Part shown: in pieces, positions 50,280 to 60,017 of the stretch
How positions within the stretch are numbered: position 1 is the stretch's first letter
Layout of the letters: every line of letters begins with the position of its first letter
Source: Gammaproteobacteria bacterium
GTDB taxonomy: Bacteria > Pseudomonadota > Gammaproteobacteria > Pseudomonadales > Azotimanducaceae
DNA: 64,000 nucleotides
NCBI GenBank assembly: GCA_012960535.1
Contig: DUBB01000026.1
Span: 1-64,000 of the forward strand
Direction: 5' to 3'
Position numbers and translations under genes: made by a program
The notes under the pieces: generated by a model
What the model saw: the letters and a program-made list of their open reading frames with translations, nothing else
Databases searched by the model: none
Told to the model about the DNA's origin: nothing

Positions 50280-51083
50280 TCACTGGTTTCTGTTGCCGAT
50301 GCGATCTGCCAGCACCAGCCATACCACCAATGCACCTGTTAATAACATTGGAATGCACAACAGCTGACCCTGCGACATCCATCCCAGTGCTACAAAACCC
50401 ATATGACTATCCGGTGCCCTGAAAAATTCAGAAACGAACCTAAGCAAGCCATAGGCAATAAGGAATGCTCCCGAGATAAACCCTGTTTTCTGATTTCGAC
50501 CTGCGAGTAACCATATAACAATAAACAGTATTGGCCCTTCAAGGCAGGCCTGGTACAGACTCGAAGGATGCCTGGCTATTGTCTCTCCAGGGTAAACCAG
50601 GGCCCAGGGCAGGTCAGTGATTCTACCGGGTAACTCAGCATTGATAAAATTACCGATCCGTCCACAACCCAGACCTAACGGAATAGCGGGTGCAACAAAA
50701 TCCGTCACTGCCAGAAAAGAACGGCCCTGCCTGTGGGCAAAATAAAGCCCGGCAATGATCACACCGAGCAGGCCACCATGAAAAGACATTCCGCCCTGCC
50801 AGACTTTAAACAGGGTCAACGGATTAGCCAGTAAATTATCAAAGCCGTAGAACAGCATATAACCCATACGACCACCGAGAATAACGCCCAGCACGCCATA
50901 AAATATCAGATCAGATATCTGTTCCTCGGACCAGGCCGGTTTCGACCAGGCTGCTCGATACAACATGACTCGCCAACACAGAAATATAGCGGCCAAATAA
51001 CTGATTGCATACCAGTGAATATTAAACGGACCCAGAGCAATGGCCACCGGGTCAATTTGAGGGTAGTGCCACATTTTGTCCAT
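50280..51083 (-). CDS. lgt: Prolipoprotein diacylglyceryl transferase
   Basis: Lgt transfers diacylglycerol from phosphatidylglycerol to the lipobox Cys of prolipoproteins in the inner membrane. It has about seven membrane spans and the family signature GRIGNFINAELPGR, whose Arg and Asn residues are essential. MSFHGGLLGVI is also typical. At 267 residues it is full length. It is divergent from the TANGO2-type gene and near ptsP, as in Pseudomonas. Confidence 0.96.
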   Translation of the reverse strand: MDKMWHYPQIDPVAIALGPFNIHWYAISYLAAIFLCWRVMLYRAAWSKPAWSEEQISDLIFYGVLGVILGGRMGYMLFYGFDNLLANPLTLFKVWQGGMSFHGGLLGVIIAGLYFAHRQGRSFLAVTDFVAPAIPLGLGCGRIGNFINAELPGRITDLPWALVYPGETIARHPSSLYQACLEGPILFIVIWLLAGRNQKTGFISGAFLIAYGLLRFVSEFFRAPDSHMGFVALGWMSQGQLLCIPMLLTGALVVWLVLADRIGNRNQ

Positions 51084-51150
51084 CCCAGGTTATTGATTAA
51101 TGAATGCACAGGTCAACCATTCTGGTAGACTGTGAATTTGCCTGCTTATC

Positions 51151-51870
51151 ATGTGCCTAATTTTATTTGCCTATCAACCCAACGACCTATACCAATTAGT
51201 GGTTGCTGCCAATCGTGATGAATTCTATCAGCGGGAAGCGGCAAGAGCACATTTTTGGGAAACAAATAAAGAAGTACTGGCCGGCAGGGATCTTCAAGCA
51301 GGTGGATCCTGGCTGGGCGTTGACCGGTCAAATCGGTTTGCTGCTGTTACCAACTTTCGAGAAGACTTATCCGGGCTGCTACCGCCACGTAGTCGCGGTG
51401 AACTGGTCAGCGACTTCTTATTCCTGAAGCAGCCTGCCTCTGAGTACCTGAATCAAATCCGCACAAAAAGATCAGAATATCGTGGCTTCAATCTTATCCT
51501 GATGGATAAAACCGGCTGCTTTTATTATAACAATCGTACCGATCAATTAAACCAGCTAGCACCGGGCTACTATGGCTTATCGAATCAAACGCTGGATTGC
51601 AACTGGCCCAAGGTAAGCGAAGGCACTCGTAAACTGCAGCGACTACTCAAAGAAAAACCGAGTTCAGAATTAGACAATGCCATGCTTGGCCTGCTCCAGG
51701 ACAGAGGAGATGATAGAGACTTTTCGAATAGCTTTATCGCCTCTCCAGGCTATGGAACCTGTGTCTCCACCCTGGTAAAAATACAACGCCATGAACTCTC
51801 GTTTATGGAACTGGCCTACCCGCCTGCAGGCAGACCTGATGACCAGCGAAGCTTTATCTGGCAACACTAA
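51151..51870 (+). CDS. NRDE/TANGO2 family protein
   Basis: The 239-residue protein begins with Cys at position 2 (MCLILFAYQPN) and carries the family-defining VVAANRDEFYQRE and GGSWLGVDRSNRFAAVTNFR. Bacterial members are soluble and of uncertain role; animal TANGO2 has been linked to heme and lipid handling. The N-terminal Cys suggests removal of the initiator Met, as in Ntn hydrolases, but activity is unproven. Its stop overlaps the end of ptsP by four bases, tail to tail. Confidence 0.88.
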   Translation: MCLILFAYQPNDLYQLVVAANRDEFYQREAARAHFWETNKEVLAGRDLQAGGSWLGVDRSNRFAAVTNFREDLSGLLPPRSRGELVSDFLFLKQPASEYLNQIRTKRSEYRGFNLILMDKTGCFYYNNRTDQLNQLAPGYYGLSNQTLDCNWPKVSEGTRKLQRLLKEKPSSELDNAMLGLLQDRGDDRDFSNSFIASPGYGTCVSTLVKIQRHELSFMELAYPPAGRPDDQRSFIWQH

Positions 51871-54128
51871 CGCCTTGAGCGAACAATCTGGCTCAAGCCG
51901 TTTTCCCGCAATACGTTTTCTACTCGCTGTTTTATCTCATCTGCGGAATTCATTTCCAGTACTTCTTTTAACAACGCCTGCGACTGCTCGAAACTGACCG
52001 TGGTAAGCGCTTTCTTTACCATGAGAAGATTAGGCGAGTTCATCGACAGAACCTGGTAGCCCATAGCCATTAACAGCAAAGCAGCGGCTGGATTACCAGC
52101 CATCTCACCACAAATACCAACCCCTTTCTTAGCCTTATTCGCCGTCTGCGCCACATAATACAGCGCTTTTAAGACGGCTGGATGAAATTCCTGATAAAGA
52201 CCGGCAACCCGGGAATTGTTGCGATCCACGGCAAGCATATACTGCACCAGGTCATTACTGCCAACGGACAAAAAATCCACCCGCTCAAGAATGTCAGCAG
52301 CCTGATAGACAGCGGCCGGAACTTCGATCATGACACCAATATCAGGCATTCCTACATTAGCACCTTCTTCCCTTATTTCTGTATAACACTGCTTGATCAG
52401 CACCTTGGCCGCATCAATTTCAGAGACACTGCTGACCATTGGCAGCATAATCCTGAGATAGGATTCAATGCCTTCGCTGGCTCTGATCATGGCCCTGATC
52501 TGGGCCAGGAATATTTCTGGATGATCAAGCGAAACACGAATACCGCGCCAGCCGAGAAAAGGATTTTCTTCCTTGATCGGGAAATAAGGTAACGACTTAT
52601 CGCCACCGATATCCAGGGTTCGCATGGTAACCGGATAGGGGGAAAATGCCTGCATATGCTCACGATAGATCAGGCGCTGTTCTTCTTCAGTGGGAAAGGC
52701 TTCATTCATCATGAAATAGACCTCGGTACGATACAGGCCAACTCCCTCAGCCCCTCTATCAAGGGATTTAGCAACGTCACTTAATAGTCCCGTGTTAACC
52801 CACAGCAAAGTACGCCTGCCATCCGGCGTACGACAGGATATATTCTTGATACCCTCCAGATCCCGCTGCAGATCGAGCTCTTCCTTCTGGACCTTATCGT
52901 AATAAGCTTTCTGAGCGTTTGTCGGAGCGGTAATAAGATTGCCCTGGAAGCCATCGACAATCATGGTGCCACCATCAATCAATTCCATAGGCAAATCCTG
53001 TACACCCATGGCCGTCGGTATGCCCAACGCCTCAGCTAAAATAGCCAGGTGAGAATTCACCGATCCACGACCCGATACCAGCGCTTTCAGGCGACTGAGT
53101 GGCACAGCTGCGAGATCTCCCACAGAGAGGTCATTGCCAACTAGAATAGCGTCTCTTGGGAAATGCATCTTACGACGATCTGTCTTTTCTAAATGACCGA
53201 GAATACGTACGCCAATATCTTTGATATCGTTGCCGCGCTCACGTAGGTAACTGTCTTCCATTACCTCAAAACGACTCACATGATCCTGAATAACCTGTCT
53301 CAGCGCGCCCTGGGCCCATTGCCCCTTGCGGATTTTCCTGAGCACTTCATGGGGAATTGCCGAATCATCCAGCATATGCAGAAAGGCATCAAACAGATTC
53401 AATTCCTGCTGCTCCAGCCCGCCAGCCAGTCTTTCAGCAAGTGTCCTGATATCTTGCTTGGTATTAGCAACTGCCTTTTCGAAGCGATCAACCTCTCTGG
53501 CTACATTACGGATTTTGCGATATGGCACCTGGTCTAAATCCACACTGGGATAGATTACAACCGCAGTACCAATGGCGACCCCGGGAGCACCCGGACTGCC
53601 CTTGAATAATCGAGAAGATCTTCGGGCTCTGCCCAGAGAAAGTGTTCCAGTGGCTTTAGCATGGGCGATGACGCCCGCTAACTGAGCTGACAAGGTAATC
53701 AGAAATGCTTCCTCACTCTCATCAAACTTCCGCTTGCTCTTTTGCTGAACAACCAACACGCCTAGCACCTGTCCCTGATGGATAATGGGCACCCCTAAAA
53801 AAGAATGAAAAGCATCCTCACCGATTTCGGCAATGTACTGATTCCTGGGGTGATCACCCACATTTTCAACATTAACGGGTTCGGCCCGTTCCGCAACATA
53901 ACCCACCAACCCTTCATTTGTGCCCAGAGATATTTTGCCCACGGCCTGTTTATTCAAACCCCGAGTTGCTCTGAATACATAGCGCTTGGATTTCTCGTCG
54001 AACAGATAAACACTGCAGACTTCACTGGCCATGATGGCCTGGGTACGATCAACTATGATTTCAAGCGCCCGCGACAAATCAGAGACCGCACTGACCTCCT
54101 GAACAACCCGACGTAATTCCTCTAGCAT
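51867..54128 (-). CDS. ptsP: Phosphoenolpyruvate-protein phosphotransferase PtsP (EI-Ntr)
   Basis: PtsP is enzyme I of the nitrogen-related PTS, passing phosphate from PEP to NPr. An N-terminal GAF domain (about residues 15-160, SVYLFDEKSKRYVFRATRGL) is a small-molecule sensor. The EI N-domain has the phosphorylated His in GSVNSHLAILAEALGIPTA. The C-terminal PEP-binding barrel has LYRTEVYFM, RTLDIGGDK and GICGEMAGN. The 753 residues are standard. It lies ten bases after rppH. Confidence 0.96.
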   Translation of the reverse strand: MLEELRRVVQEVSAVSDLSRALEIIVDRTQAIMASEVCSVYLFDEKSKRYVFRATRGLNKQAVGKISLGTNEGLVGYVAERAEPVNVENVGDHPRNQYIAEIGEDAFHSFLGVPIIHQGQVLGVLVVQQKSKRKFDESEEAFLITLSAQLAGVIAHAKATGTLSLGRARRSSRLFKGSPGAPGVAIGTAVVIYPSVDLDQVPYRKIRNVAREVDRFEKAVANTKQDIRTLAERLAGGLEQQELNLFDAFLHMLDDSAIPHEVLRKIRKGQWAQGALRQVIQDHVSRFEVMEDSYLRERGNDIKDIGVRILGHLEKTDRRKMHFPRDAILVGNDLSVGDLAAVPLSRLKALVSGRGSVNSHLAILAEALGIPTAMGVQDLPMELIDGGTMIVDGFQGNLITAPTNAQKAYYDKVQKEELDLQRDLEGIKNISCRTPDGRRTLLWVNTGLLSDVAKSLDRGAEGVGLYRTEVYFMMNEAFPTEEEQRLIYREHMQAFSPYPVTMRTLDIGGDKSLPYFPIKEENPFLGWRGIRVSLDHPEIFLAQIRAMIRASEGIESYLRIMLPMVSSVSEIDAAKVLIKQCYTEIREEGANVGMPDIGVMIEVPAAVYQAADILERVDFLSVGSNDLVQYMLAVDRNNSRVAGLYQEFHPAVLKALYYVAQTANKAKKGVGICGEMAGNPAAALLLMAMGYQVLSMNSPNLLMVKKALTTVSFEQSQALLKEVLEMNSADEIKQRVENVLRENGLSQIVRSRR

Positions 54129-54138
54129 AGCTGTGGAT

Positions 54139-54618
54139 CTAGTTCATACATTTGTTAAGACTCGGTGCTAATTCCTTCAAGGCTTTGGCGTACACATTCT
54201 TCTTGAAACCCACTATCTGACTAACAGGATACCAATAGCTAACCCATTGCCAGCCGTCGAATTCGGGTGATCCGCTGTAATCCAGATCAAATTCACCCTC
54301 ATTGCCTTTAAATCGCAACAAAAACCACTTCTGCTTCTGGCCGACAAAAGTAGAGCTTCTGTTTTTTAACATTCGCCTGGGAAGCCGATAACGATACCAG
54401 TGCCTTGTTACCGCAATAATGTCGACGCTGGATCCGCTAAGCCCGGTTTCTTCTCTTAGTTCCCGGAACAAGGCTGCTTCGGTTGATTCTTTTGCATCAA
54501 TACCACCCTGGGGGAACTGCCAGGCATTCTCCCTGGCTCGTTTTGCCCAAAAAACCTGGCCTGACCGGTTCACGATAACCATACAGACATTGGCTCGATA
54601 ACCATCCTGATCGATCAT
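54139..54618 (-). CDS. rppH: RNA pyrophosphohydrolase RppH
   Basis: RppH removes pyrophosphate from the 5' end of mRNAs, starting RNase E decay. The N-terminus IDQDGYRANVCMVIVN and WQFPQGGIDAKE are characteristic. The Nudix box runs from that Gly to RELREETGLSG. The 159 residues match E. coli NudH. The rppH-ptsP pair is conserved in gammaproteobacteria, and this gene is divergent from the HAD phosphatase. Confidence 0.96.
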   Translation of the reverse strand: MIDQDGYRANVCMVIVNRSGQVFWAKRARENAWQFPQGGIDAKESTEAALFRELREETGLSGSSVDIIAVTRHWYRYRLPRRMLKNRSSTFVGQKQKWFLLRFKGNEGEFDLDYSGSPEFDGWQWVSYWYPVSQIVGFKKNVYAKALKELAPSLNKCMN

Positions 54619-54725
54619 GTCCTATATCCTAATAAATATTATAATATCGTCCTTTGCCAAAAACATAACATCCTCTACATGAGGTATACCATGTAATGGC
54701 TATCACATCGAATCAGGATCTGCAC

Positions 54726-55379
54726 ATGGCACTCACTATCTTTGACCTGGATGAAACTCTGATCGCCGGCGACAGCGACCATGCCTGGGGAGAATTTATT
54801 TCTAAACTAGGCCTTGTTGATGGCTACCAATACCGGCAACAGAACAATCTGTTTTACCAACAATACCTCAACGGAACCTTAGACGTTGACGCTTATCTTG
54901 CATTTTCCTGCGAGCCCTTATCCAGAATCAAACTAGCAACCCTCAGACAACTGCATCAGCAATTCATGCAGGAAGTCATATCGCCGCTCATGCTACCCAA
55001 AGCAATCGCCTTGATCGAACGCCACAAAAACCAAGGAGATGAGCTACTCATCATTACCGCAACGCTTGATTTCATCACCCAGCCCATTGCCGAGGCACTG
55101 GGTATTACCAACATCCTGGCCCCCCAGGCAGAATTGCTCGAGGGTAGTTATACCGGCAACATTATCGGTATACCCAGCTATGCCGACGGTAAAGTGACTC
55201 GTTTAAGACAATGGTTAAAAACCCGCTCAATTTCACTGACAGGCAGTACTTTCTATTCTGACTCTCATAATGACCTGCCTTTATTATCTCTTGTCGACCA
55301 TCCCATTGCTGTCGATCCGGATGCCAAGCTGGAAGCAATAGCCAAGTCAAAATCCTGGCAGATCATCAGCCTTCGCTAA
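54726..55379 (+). CDS. HAD-IB family hydrolase, SerB-like
   Basis: A soluble HAD phosphatase of 217 residues with all four motifs: IFDLDETL (nucleophile Asp), ITATLDFI, the Lys in GKVTRLRQWL, and YSDSHNDLPLL. The cap is the small helical type of subfamily IB. The substrate cannot be told from sequence; a homologue beside rppH in Pseudomonas has a similar form. I began at the ATG at 54726 (MALTIFDLD), since family similarity starts there; an ATG at 54696 adds ten residues. Confidence 0.85.
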   Translation: MALTIFDLDETLIAGDSDHAWGEFISKLGLVDGYQYRQQNNLFYQQYLNGTLDVDAYLAFSCEPLSRIKLATLRQLHQQFMQEVISPLMLPKAIALIERHKNQGDELLIITATLDFITQPIAEALGITNILAPQAELLEGSYTGNIIGIPSYADGKVTRLRQWLKTRSISLTGSTFYSDSHNDLPLLSLVDHPIAVDPDAKLEAIAKSKSWQIISLR

Positions 55380-55386
55380 AAACTGA

Positions 55387-56853
55387 TCACGACCCTTCTG
55401 AATAGGTCAAATCCATATCGCGCGCGGCCTTAACATCATCAAGCCGCTGGACTGTGGTGGTATGCGGCGCACTGGTAACCAGCTCCGGCTGCTCAACTGC
55501 TTCTTCAAGAATCATCGCCATTGCTGCTACGAAATCATCGATCTCACTCTTCGATTCGGTTTCAGTGGGTTCTATCAGCAGACATTCAGGAATCAGCAGG
55601 GGGAAATAGGTAGTTGGCGCATGATGACCATAGTCCAGCAAGCGCTTGGCAAAATCCATGGCGGATACACCCAGATTCTTGGCTTCCTTGGCAAGGCTGA
55701 CAATAAATTCATGTGTCGCCCTACGATCAGGGTAAGCCAGGGTAAAACCGACTCTGGCCATTTCTGCCGCCATGTAATTGGCATTCAAGGTCGCGTACTC
55801 AGCCACTCGGTTCATTCCTTCTGCCCCCAGTAACCTGGCATAGCTGTAGGCACGCAGCAGAATGCCAGCATTACCCATAAACGCTGACAGCCTGCCAATG
55901 GTATCGGGTATCTCATCTGAGCCCTGCCAGTAATAATATTCGCCTTCCAGGGTGTTTTTTTTGCCGACGATCGGCGTGGGCAGAAAGGGTTTCAAGCGCT
56001 CGCCAACACCGACCGGACCTGCACCCGGACCACCACCACCATGGGGTGTAGCAAAAGTTTTATGCAGGTTCATGTGCAAAACATCAAAACCCATATCGCC
56101 CGGTTTCACTTTTCCCAAAATGGCATTCAAGTTGGCCCCATCATAATACAGTAAGCCCCCAGCCTGATGGACCACTTCGGCTATCTGCTGTACCTGCCGT
56201 TCGAACACACCACAGGTTGATGGATTAGTCATCATTAACCCCGCCGTATTCGGGCCCACTGCTTTGGTAAGTTCGGCTAAATTGACATCACCTTCACTGG
56301 TTACCGGTATTTCCCGCACCGTGTAACCACACATAACAGCGGTTGCCGGATTGGTTCCATGAGCTGCCTCTGGAACTAGAATTTCTGTTCTTGCATCGTC
56401 GTTGCGCTTTTCATGGTAAGCACGAATCATGGCAACACCAGCAAATTCACCCTGTGCGCCGGCCATGGGTGTCAAGGACACTGCCTGCATACCAGTCACA
56501 TCCATCAGGTAATGCTGCAACTCGTACAGACACTGTAGAAAGCCCTGGCTATGTTGTTCAGGCGCTAGCGGGTGACGGGCCAGGAAATCAACAAAACTCG
56601 CAGCCTGATGAGCACCTCGGGGGTTGTATTTCATGGTGCAGGAACCCAGGGGATAAAACTGTTTATCTATTGCAAAATTCAAACTCGACAGATTAGTGTA
56701 ATGCCTGACTGCTTCCAGCTCGGATACTTCTGGTAACCCAGGTGATGATACTCGCAAGTGCCCATCCAGGTCTGATGGCCTCGATGGCGATTCACGCGCC
56801 ACAAGTTGCGCTTGAGCAACCCTGCCAGAACGGCTTCTTTCGTAGATCAACAT
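55387..56853 (-). CDS. gcvPB: Glycine dehydrogenase (decarboxylating) subunit 2
   Basis: This is the PLP-carrying half of the glycine cleavage P-protein. The PLP Lys is in [16 protein letters not shown], followed by [12 protein letters not shown]. The N-terminal part contains [13 protein letters not shown] and [11 protein letters not shown]. The 488 residues match the split-type subunit 2. It starts two bases after gcvPA, so the two halves are made together. The protein is normally an alpha2-beta2 enzyme with GcvPA. Confidence 0.96.
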   Translation of the reverse strand: MLIYERSRSGRVAQAQLVARESPSRPSDLDGHLRVSSPGLPEVSELEAVRHYTNLSSLNFAIDKQFYPLGSCTMKYNPRGAHQAASFVDFLARHPLAPEQHSQGFLQCLYELQHYLMDVTGMQAVSLTPMAGAQGEFAGVAMIRAYHEKRNDDARTEILVPEAAHGTNPATAVMCGYTVREIPVTSEGDVNLAELTKAVGPNTAGLMMTNPSTCGVFERQVQQIAEVVHQAGGLLYYDGANLNAILGKVKPGDMGFDVLHMNLHKTFATPHGGGGPGAGPVGVGERLKPFLPTPIVGKKNTLEGEYYYWQGSDEIPDTIGRLSAFMGNAGILLRAYSYARLLGAEGMNRVAEYATLNANYMAAEMARVGFTLAYPDRRATHEFIVSLAKEAKNLGVSAMDFAKRLLDYGHHAPTTYFPLLIPECLLIEPTETESKSEIDDFVAAMAMILEEAVEQPELVTSAPHTTTVQRLDDVKAARDMDLTYSEGS

Positions 56854-56855
56854 AA

Positions 56856-58217
56856 TTAACCCACGGCCTCCAAGGAAGTTGCCAGCACCTCGATGAAGCG
56901 ATCCAGATCAGCAGCGGATTTCTTCTCGGTAACATTAACCAGCAAGCAATTCACCATATCGTCATGGTCCTCACCAAGATCATATCCTGGCAAAACGCCC
57001 TGGGTGGCCATAGATTGAATAACCTCAGCTGCCGGTACCGGTAACTCAAGCACACTTTCGTGAAAATAAGGCCCTGCAAATCGCCGCCGTACCCCCGGCA
57101 ACTGTTCCGCCCTGGAGAGTAAATGCGCCATTCCCGAATGACACGCCAAGGCAACCTGACGAAGACCTTCATTGCCCATTATGCTCATATAGATTGTCGC
57201 TGCGGTCACCAGCAAGCCCTGATTAGTACAGATATTCGAGGTCGCTTTAGCACGACGAATATGCTGTTCGCGAGCCTGCAGAGTCAGCGTGAAACCCGTT
57301 TTACCCTGCCTGTCCACGGTTCGGCCAATAATTCTGCCGGGCATCTGCCTGACAATAGCTTGTCGGCAACACATAAAACCCAGATAAGGTCCACCAGAAG
57401 CCAGCGGTATCCCGAGCGGCTGGCCTTCTCCAACAACGATGTCAGCACCCGCGGCACCCCACTCTCCAGGTGGTTTTAAAATAGCCAGGGCAGTAGGATT
57501 TACCACGGCAATCACCAGCGCGCCTTTAGCGTGAGCCAGGTCAGTCAGTGTCTCAACGGCGTCCAGTCCACCGAAAAAGTTGGGGTAACTTAATACCACA
57601 GCCACGCCGTCATCAATCTGGTCAAGCCATTCGGGCTTTAACAAACCGCTTTCAGCATCGAATTTCAGCTGCTGAATCTCAATGCCCTGATTCCTTACAA
57701 TGGTCTCACAGGTGTTGAAATATCTCGGATTAATGTTGCCAGCACAGAGAATGCGCCTGGTTTTTATCTTTTTATTGGCTCGAACAGTCATAAGCATGGC
57801 TTCAGCTAATGCCGTTGCACCATCATAGACAGAGGCATTAGCCACTTCCATGCCGGTTAGCCGGGAAATCATGGTTTGGAATTCATAAATTAACTGCAGA
57901 GTACCCTGGGAAGCTTCGGCCTGATAAGGCGTGTAGGAAGTCAGGAACTCGCCTCTTCCTACGATATCCCAAACGGCCGAAGGGATGTGGTGTTCATAAG
58001 CACCAGCACCAATAAAACACAAGTCGACATGATCGCGGCGAGCGCGTTCTTGCATCAGCCGCAGCATCGCCATCTCCGACTCCCCTGGGGGTATCTGATC
58101 AATTGGCGAGGCTATTATAGAGGCTGGTATCTCATCAAAAAGCTTGTCAATGCTGGCTACACCTATCGCATCAAGCATGCTTTTTTCGTCATCCTCTGTA
58201 TGGGGAATAAACGGCAT
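56856..58217 (-). CDS. gcvPA: Glycine dehydrogenase (decarboxylating) subunit 1
   Basis: This is the N-terminal half of the glycine cleavage P-protein. Family motifs are [55 protein letters not shown] and [13 protein letters not shown]. The 453 residues match split-type subunit 1. No good Shine-Dalgarno lies before the ATG; the upstream spacer is filled by a 12-bp repeat array. Most well-studied gammaproteobacteria carry a single fused gcvP instead. Confidence 0.96.
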   Translation of the reverse strand: MPFIPHTEDDEKSMLDAIGVASIDKLFDEIPASIIASPIDQIPPGESEMAMLRLMQERARRDHVDLCFIGAGAYEHHIPSAVWDIVGRGEFLTSYTPYQAEASQGTLQLIYEFQTMISRLTGMEVANASVYDGATALAEAMLMTVRANKKIKTRRILCAGNINPRYFNTCETIVRNQGIEIQQLKFDAESGLLKPEWLDQIDDGVAVVLSYPNFFGGLDAVETLTDLAHAKGALVIAVVNPTALAILKPPGEWGAAGADIVVGEGQPLGIPLASGGPYLGFMCCRQAIVRQMPGRIIGRTVDRQGKTGFTLTLQAREQHIRRAKATSNICTNQGLLVTAATIYMSIMGNEGLRQVALACHSGMAHLLSRAEQLPGVRRRFAGPYFHESVLELPVPAAEVIQSMATQGVLPGYDLGEDHDDMVNCLLVNVTEKKSAADLDRFIEVLATSLEAVG

Positions 58218-58242
58218 AGTTCAAATAACGCTATTTAACAGG

Positions 58243-58341
58243 TTAATGTTGGTCTTCTTAGTGGTCTTCTTAGTGGTCTTCTTAGTGTTCTTCTTAATGG
58301 CCTTGTTAATGGCCTTGTTAATGGCCTTGTTAATGGTCTTG
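58243..58341 (-). repeat. 12-bp tandem array of in-frame stop units at the gcvH 3' end
   Basis: Read on the minus strand, eight units follow one another. They are CAAGACCATTAA (the last three codons and stop of gcvH), three CAAGGCCATTAA, GAAGAACACTAA, two GAAGACCACTAA, and one 15-base variant. As each is a multiple of three, every TAA stays in the gcvH frame. The array therefore duplicates the gene's own terminal codons and adds seven further stops. It occupies most of the 112-base spacer before gcvPA. Confidence 0.9.
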
Positions 58342-58722
58342 GGATTCACACAGCGCTGCATACTGCTCGGCGGTCAATAGATTCTGCTCTGCCTCTGGCT
58401 CGCTCAAACTTAATTTGAAGATCCAGCCGGCTTCATATGGGGCACTGTTAACCGCTTCAGGCTCAGCCTCCAGCACTTCATTGACAGCGACCACTATCCC
58501 GGCAACGGGCGCGTAAATATCCGATGCTGCTTTCACTGATTCTATCACAGCGATTTCATCACCTGCCTGGAACTGCTGGTCCATTTCCGGAAGCTCTACA
58601 AAGACAACATCTCCCAGCGCTTCCTGGGCATAGTCACTGATGCCTACGGTAGCAATTCCGTCTTTCAGCTCAACCCATTCGTGAGACGCAGCATAATTTA
58701 AATTACTCCTGACCTCTGCCAT
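58330..58722 (-). CDS. gcvH: Glycine cleavage system H protein
   Basis: GcvH shuttles the aminomethyl group between P-, T- and L-proteins on a lipoyl arm. The lipoyl Lys is residue 64 in [15 protein letters not shown]. The remaining fold ([42 protein letters not shown]) is normal and the 130-residue length is standard. The final codons and stop form the first unit of the downstream tandem array. It lies between gcvT and gcvPA. Confidence 0.97.
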   Translation of the reverse strand: MAEVRSNLNYAASHEWVELKDGIATVGISDYAQEALGDVVFVELPEMDQQFQAGDEIAVIESVKAASDIYAPVAGIVVAVNEVLEAEPEAVNSAPYEAGWIFKLSLSEPEAEQNLLTAEQYAALCESQDH

Positions 58723-58812
58723 TACGAACTCCCTAATCCTATTTTTTTTACTAAATCTTGGTCTCGACGGATAACCACCTTCATCCAGTCTTCTACTATC
58801 GCCATCACTTAT

Positions 58813-59907
58813 TCAGCTTGCCGAGGGCATGATGCTATAAACGGGTCGACCATTGCGTGCAAATGGCAGCCTGACCCGATCTACCGGCACCTGCTTGCCA
58901 CGTATGGCAACGCTCAGTGGCCCCGTACACGACCTGATACGTGCCAGGGCGATACCGCGCTGCAATGTCGGTGAGAAGGCGCCACTGGTAATCTTACCCA
59001 CCACCTTTGTTCCTTGGTGCACCGGGTATTGTGCTCGCAAGACGCCCTTGCCTTGCATGATAATACCTATTAACTGTCTATCAACGCCCTTCTCGGTCTG
59101 TGCCAGCAGCGCAGCGCTACCAACAAATTGATGATCATCCATGACCACTGTCCGGGCCATATTAGCTTCAAAAGGACTAATGGATTCATCCATATCGTTG
59201 CCCCACAGATTCATGCCTGCCTCCAGGCGCAAAGTATCCCGAGCTCCCAGACCAATGGCCGCCACTTTATTATCTGATAACTGCCCCCAGAGCCCCACAG
59301 CCGCCTGGTGAGGTAATATTATCTCCAGACCCTGCTCACCGGTATAGCCTGTTCTGGCAAGATACCAGTCACCAGCGTAGCCCCCCTGAAACGGTTTCAG
59401 GCCAGCCACCCGTTGGGTCTGTTCCTGGCTGCCAGTAGCCTGAAAAACTGTCAACGCCTGCGGACCTTGCAACGCTATAATTGAAAGGTCTGTTCGCTCT
59501 CTGATTTGGCAACTAAATCCAGTCACACACTGCGCCAACCACGCCATATCGGTGGCCCTTCTGGAACAGTTCACAACCATCAGAAAATCAGGGCGATTAG
59601 CGTAGACAATAACGTCATCAATAATGCCCCCTGCTTCATTCAGCATGGCGCTGTACATGGCCTTACCGCTTTCCTTCAAAAGACCAATGTCATTGGCCAG
59701 AACAAATCTGAGAAAAGCTTCTGAATCCCGCCCCTGGATCTCCAATACTGTCATATGGGACACATCAAACATGCCAACACTGTTTCTAACGGTGGTATGT
59801 TCCTGGAGCTGCGATCCATAGTGAATCGGCAGATGCCAGCCGCTGAAATCTACCATCTTCCCACCTAACTGCAGATGGAGGCGATGCAGCGATGTTTTTC
59901 TGGTCAC
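58813..59907 (-). CDS. gcvT: Glycine cleavage system T protein (aminomethyltransferase)
   Basis: GcvT transfers the methylene from the H-protein arm to tetrahydrofolate, releasing ammonia. Family motifs are MVDFSGWHLPIHYG, VGMFDVSHMTVLEIQGRDS, ARTGYTGEQGLEI and GLGARDTLRLEAGMNLWG. The 364 residues are typical. It is the first gene of the gcvT-H-PA-PB unit. The 110 bases upstream hold a small stem (ATCTT/AAGAT) but no glycine riboswitch that I can recognise. Confidence 0.96.
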   Translation of the reverse strand: MTRKTSLHRLHLQLGGKMVDFSGWHLPIHYGSQLQEHTTVRNSVGMFDVSHMTVLEIQGRDSEAFLRFVLANDIGLLKESGKAMYSAMLNEAGGIIDDVIVYANRPDFLMVVNCSRRATDMAWLAQCVTGFSCQIRERTDLSIIALQGPQALTVFQATGSQEQTQRVAGLKPFQGGYAGDWYLARTGYTGEQGLEIILPHQAAVGLWGQLSDNKVAAIGLGARDTLRLEAGMNLWGNDMDESISPFEANMARTVVMDDHQFVGSAALLAQTEKGVDRQLIGIIMQGKGVLRAQYPVHQGTKVVGKITSGAFSPTLQRGIALARIRSCTGPLSVAIRGKQVPVDRVRLPFARNGRPVYSIMPSAS

Positions 59908-60017
59908 GGTTCAAAATCCCACAAGCTGGACTGGTAGTTTAACAGCATCTTGCTGCCATAAGATTGCAAATCCGTCAACTTCATCAACAGGTCTATTCAA
60001 GTCCCGGCATAAAACAC

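Noticed and set aside
58144..58380. Plus-strand reading frame with repeated LVVF and LMAL blocks that looks like a membrane protein
   Set aside because: It is the reverse complement of the 12-bp array plus the ends of gcvH and gcvPA. The hydrophobic repeats are an accident of the repeat unit.
59930..60005. Text resembling a tRNA (D-loop-like TGGTAGTTTAAC, a Cys-like GATTGCAAATCCGTC and a T-loop-like TTCAAGT)
   Set aside because: The T-stem does not pair, no acceptor stem forms, and the spacing of the arms is wrong. Only a small ATCTT/AAGAT stem is real.
59908..60017. Glycine riboswitch expected upstream of gcvT
   Set aside because: The conserved aptamer segments are not present, and the gap is too short for a tandem riboswitch.
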